A DNA stretch of 5,017 nt. Origin: CAWEPK01 sp049521495 (lineage in GTDB: Bacteria; Desulfobacterota; Syntrophorhabdia; Syntrophorhabdales; WCHB1-27). Made by a program: the position numbers and the translations under genes. The stretch covers positions 1 to 5,017 of the forward strand of contig JBEKOT010000219.1 of assembly GCA_049521495.1 (NCBI GenBank), written 5' to 3'. A model generated the notes under the pieces. That model had not been told where the DNA came from. It saw only the letters and a list, made by a program, of their open reading frames with translations, and did not search any database. Below, in pieces: positions 4,752-5,017 of this stretch (positions are counted from its first letter, which is position 1; each line of letters starts with the position of its first letter).

Positions 4752-5017
4752 CTAGGGGGCGAGTTGCACTTGATCCTGAAATCGCTCCGCCAATGCCTTC
4801 GCGAGCGACTCGGCAGCCTGGTCGTCGGCGCACTCGACCATCAGCTCGCCCTGCTCGCCCACGACGAGACGGCCGTACATACGGACGACCTCGGCTACGT
4901 CGTCCGGCTCGACCGTCCACCATCCCCGGGTCCTCCTGAGAAGCTCTTCTCCCTTGAGAGGTTGAGGCGTAATCAGGTCGATGCTCCTGAACCACGCGTC
5001 CCAGCCGACCTGGGCGG
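4752..5017 (-). CDS. 3' end of an unrecognised protein gene (partial)
   Basis: An open frame enters from the right edge and gives 87 residues to TAG at 4752-4754; the start lies outside the window. Its G/C-ending codons and balanced composition look genuinely coding. The visible part begins AQVGWDAWFRSIDLITPQPL, contains GWWTVEPDDVAEVVRMYGRL (31-50) and ends with a probable amphipathic helix rich in Ala, Glu, Lys and Gln (about 64-84). It is mixed alpha/beta, with no signal peptide or membrane segment in this part. I do not recognise the family. The frame is the same as that of the CFI-box remnant beyond the TAG. Either this gene once ended in a CFI-box domain and the TAG is a lesion, or TAG is its natural stop and the remnant is a separate relic. 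Confidence 0.65.
   Translation of the reverse strand, partial: AQVGWDAWFRSIDLITPQPLKGEELLRRTRGWWTVEPDDVAEVVRMYGRLVVGEQGELMVECADDQAAESLAKALAERFQDQVQLAP

Noticed and set aside
4405..4995. A single 196-codon minus-strand protein covering the right end
   Set aside because: Only its last third or so, from the repeat onward, is CFI-box-like. Upstream of the tandem repeat it is an Arg/Gly-rich out-of-frame reading of the partial gene at 4752-5017, so it is a chimera created by the frameshifting duplication.
1..5017. CRISPR array, tRNA, rRNA or complete insertion sequence
   Set aside because: No regularly spaced repeats, no cloverleaf-like sequence, no rRNA motifs and no transposase gene were seen on either strand.

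Overview
The window looks like a stretch of chromosome from a GC-rich, probably anaerobic bacterium of deltaproteobacterial (Desulfobacterota-like) character. This rests on a DUF1850 protein (normally a partner of TAXI-type TRAP transporters), a short PaaK-type acyl-CoA ligase, the HIT and HNH subfamilies present, a CFI-box C-terminal domain, and TTGACA-type -35 boxes. The taxonomic call is inference; no rRNA, tRNA or phylogenetic marker is present.

Layout. Positions 1-92 are AT-rich and hold a promoter-like box. An exported DUF1850 protein follows on the + strand (93-596). A strong promoter-like site (600-632) and a roughly 155-base GC-rich, foldable leader precede a PaaK-family AMP-forming CoA ligase (819-2114, +). 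On the minus strand a compact operon runs right to left: HNH nuclease (3791-4318), HIT hydrolase/phosphorylase (3300-3788) and nucleoside phosphorylase (2573-3316). The spacings are 2 bases and then a 17-base overlap. The operon converges on the ligase gene. Right of the operon, still on the minus strand, lie a decayed CFI-box module (4405-4751) and the 3' end of an unrecognised gene that runs off the window (4752-5017).

The least ordinary parts are not genes. (1) The space between the convergent ligase and phosphorylase genes is almost filled by one long imperfect palindrome, 2121-2576. Its outer arms of about 118 bases align at roughly three quarters identity by hand, it has TA dinucleotides at matching places at both ends, and it has no convincing gene inside. 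It resembles a MITE-like non-autonomous element, and its right edge appears to supply the stop codon of the phosphorylase. (2) The CFI-box module carries a perfect 50-bp tandem duplication (4608-4657 and 4658-4707) that shifts the frame. Removing one copy in silico restores a continuous CFI-box reading frame, which is also the frame of the upstream partial gene, separated from it only by one TAG. (3) The identical 10-mer TTTCTTGACA occurs at three transcription-unit starts, each with an ATG about 28-30 bases downstream, close to the expected transcription start.

Functionally, the + strand genes suggest uptake and CoA activation of an organic acid, with the TRAP permease expected outside the window. 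The minus-strand operon suggests nucleotide/nucleoside processing by the HIT and phosphorylase products, with an HNH nuclease of unknown target. No known defence system, CRISPR array, RNA gene or complete insertion sequence is visible.
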